Shown: one piece after another, positions 5,846 through 6,530 of the stretch
How positions within the stretch are numbered: position 1 is the first letter of the stretch
Layout of the letters: each line of letters starts with the position of its first letter
Source: Bacteroidota bacterium
Lineage (GTDB): Bacteria; Bacteroidota; Ignavibacteria; SZUA-365
Length of the DNA stretch: 6,530 nucleotides
Direction of reading: 5' to 3'
Assembly (NCBI GenBank): GCA_018224415.1
Contig: JAGTUZ010000304.1
Span: forward strand, 1-6,530
Translations under genes and position numbers: made by a program
The notes under the pieces: model-generated
What the model saw: only the letters and a program-made list of their open reading frames with translations
Database searches by the model: none
Told to the model about the DNA's origin: nothing

Positions 5846-5881
5846 ATGCGTATTCAATCAGAAACCGACGAGAACGTATGA
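5846..5881 (+). CDS. Putative 11-codon leader ORF overlapping the sixA start
   Basis: ATG 5846 has a good Shine-Dalgarno region (GGAAAGGG, 5833-5840, 5 nt upstream) and codes MRIQSETDENV, ending in TGA at 5879-5881. That stop overlaps the sixA ATG (5878-5880) as ATGA, the classic arrangement for translational coupling. The sixA start itself has only a weak ribosome site. The peptide is probably not functional in itself. It may be a coupling device, or chance, since the leader is only 45 nt long. Confidence 0.35.
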   Translation: MRIQSETDENV

Positions 5882-6372
5882 AAACCCTGTATATTGCGCG
5901 CCATGCAAAATCCAGTTGGGACCATGAAGGGACCACAGACTTCGAGCGGCCTTTGAACAAGCGTGGGCACAAGGACGCACCGCGGATGGGGACGGTCCTT
6001 TACGGCCTCGGTGCGCGCCCGGGACTGATCCGCAGCAGTGCAGCGATGCGCGCGATCACGACCGCGCGCTATTATGCCGAGGCCTTGGAGTATCCTGCGG
6101 AGAAGATTGCAGTCGACGCAGGGATGTACGGTGCCGGACCGATCGAACTGATCGACATTGTGGCGACTTTTCCCGACGACGTCGGGGAGGCGATGATCGT
6201 CGGTCACAATCCCACCATGCACATGCTGGCCTATCGGCTGGCGGGTTTCGAGGCGGAGAATCTGCCGACCGGTGGTGTGGTATGCGTTGACATGGATGTG
6301 GACACCTGGAAAGGCATCCGCGAAGCGCGCGGCCGCGTCCGCTATTTCGAGTACCCCAAAAAACACACCTGA
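5878..6372 (+). CDS. sixA: SixA-type histidine phosphatase (phosphohistidine phosphatase family)
   Basis: The protein has 164 aa, a typical length for SixA, a cytoplasmic single-domain member of the histidine phosphatase superfamily. The catalytic RHA motif is in LYIARHAKSSW with nucleophile His9 and phosphate-binding Arg8. The family's SSxxxRAxxTA motif is SSAAMRAITTA, with Arg58. The second catalytic histidine is His110 in IVGHNPTMH. ERPLNKRG at 23-30 is also typical. E. coli SixA removes phosphate from the HPt domain of ArcB and from the PTS protein NPr. Whether this protein has such a target here is unknown, and broader small-phosphatase roles are possible. It lies 45 nt after the receptor stop with no terminator between, so it may be transcribed from the cassette, although a metabolic link to metal uptake is not evident. 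Confidence 0.9.
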   Translation: MKTLYIARHAKSSWDHEGTTDFERPLNKRGHKDAPRMGTVLYGLGARPGLIRSSAAMRAITTARYYAEALEYPAEKIAVDAGMYGAGPIELIDIVATFPDDVGEAMIVGHNPTMHMLAYRLAGFEAENLPTGGVVCVDMDVDTWKGIREARGRVRYFEYPKKHT

Positions 6373-6426
6373 CGTCCGCAACACCTGCCGACGGAACAGA
6401 CCTGAGCTCCCCATGGGCCTACGGGA

Positions 6427-6530
6427 GGGTTCAGCGAACCTCGGAAGGGATCATGGGACTGTGGCTGGGTTCAGCGAACCTCGGAAGGGATCATGGGACT
6501 GTGGTTGGGTTCAGCGGATCTCGGTAGACA
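6427..6530. repeat. 40-bp direct tandem repeat, at least 2.6 copies, running off the window end
   Basis: Units 6427-6466 and 6467-6506 are identical except for position 39 (C6465 versus T6505). The third begins at 6507 and matches 19 of 24 bases before the window ends. Each unit opens with gggttcagcgaacc, continues tcggaagggatcatggg, and ends actgtggct. Bases 6412-6432 match the repeat junction at 16 of 21 positions, so a decayed copy may lie upstream. The direct repeat has no unique spacers, so it is not a CRISPR array. The period is not a multiple of three, so simple protein repeats are unlikely. Confidence 0.95.

Noticed and set aside
6423..6510. G-quadruplex in the G-rich repeat
   Set aside because: G3 runs exist, but loops of up to 17 nt separate them, so canonical quadruplexes are unlikely.
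6427..6530. CRISPR array
   Set aside because: The 40-bp units are directly contiguous with no unique spacers, and no cas genes are present.
6413..6530. Partial coding gene starting at ATG 6413 and open to the window end
   Set aside because: It has no ribosome site, and the 40-bp period shifts the frame in each unit. All three plus frames of the repeat are free of stops across the two full units, which is not rare over such a short stretch.

Overview
The window is GC-rich (roughly 58-60 %, estimated by eye) and gene-dense. It looks like chromosomal DNA of a Gram-negative bacterium of the Bacteroidota / Ignavibacteriota-Kapabacteria-Chlorobi side of the FCB group. The grounds are an Omp85-type barrel end, a TonB-dependent receptor with an N-terminal carboxypeptidase-regulatory-like domain (common in that group), a lipoprotein, and a GTP cyclohydrolase I whose core reads like the Bacteroidota form. 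The lineage is inferred from protein flavour only.

Layout. (1) 1-359 (+): C-terminal end of an Omp85/BamA-family (surface antigen D15) barrel, cut by the window edge and followed by a terminator-like hairpin. (2) 460-1467 (+): aspartate-semialdehyde dehydrogenase (asd), complete. (3) 1513-2265 (-): GTP cyclohydrolase I (folE), convergent with asd, with an N-terminal linker coded by a perfect 18-bp tandem repeat. (4) 2266-2502: divergent intergenic region with a good sigma70-like promoter pointing right. (5) 2503-5832 (+): a small membrane protein with a His5 run, a 191-bp C-rich gap, an acidic and His-containing lipoprotein with a bacterial Ig-like look, and 13 bp later a ZnuD-like TonB-dependent receptor. 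(6) 5878-6372 (+): a SixA-type histidine phosphatase, preceded by an 11-codon leader ORF whose stop overlaps its start. (7) 6427-6530: a 40-bp direct tandem repeat, each unit carrying a small hairpin, running off the window end.

How the genes may work together. asd (lysine/diaminopimelate, threonine and methionine precursors) and folE (folate or pterin precursor) are housekeeping genes. The distinctive part is the 2503-5832 cassette. I infer a transition-metal uptake locus, most likely zinc: the receptor carries the ARPVIRGLGG and SPDHA plug motifs of the ZnuD branch, and both accessory proteins are exported or membrane-anchored and hold potential metal ligands. The lipoprotein and receptor are surely co-transcribed. 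Two strong hairpins bracket the receptor start codon, and one arm of the second contains a G7 run, so post-transcriptional control or phase variation there is worth testing. I see no transposase, CRISPR array, tRNA or rRNA.
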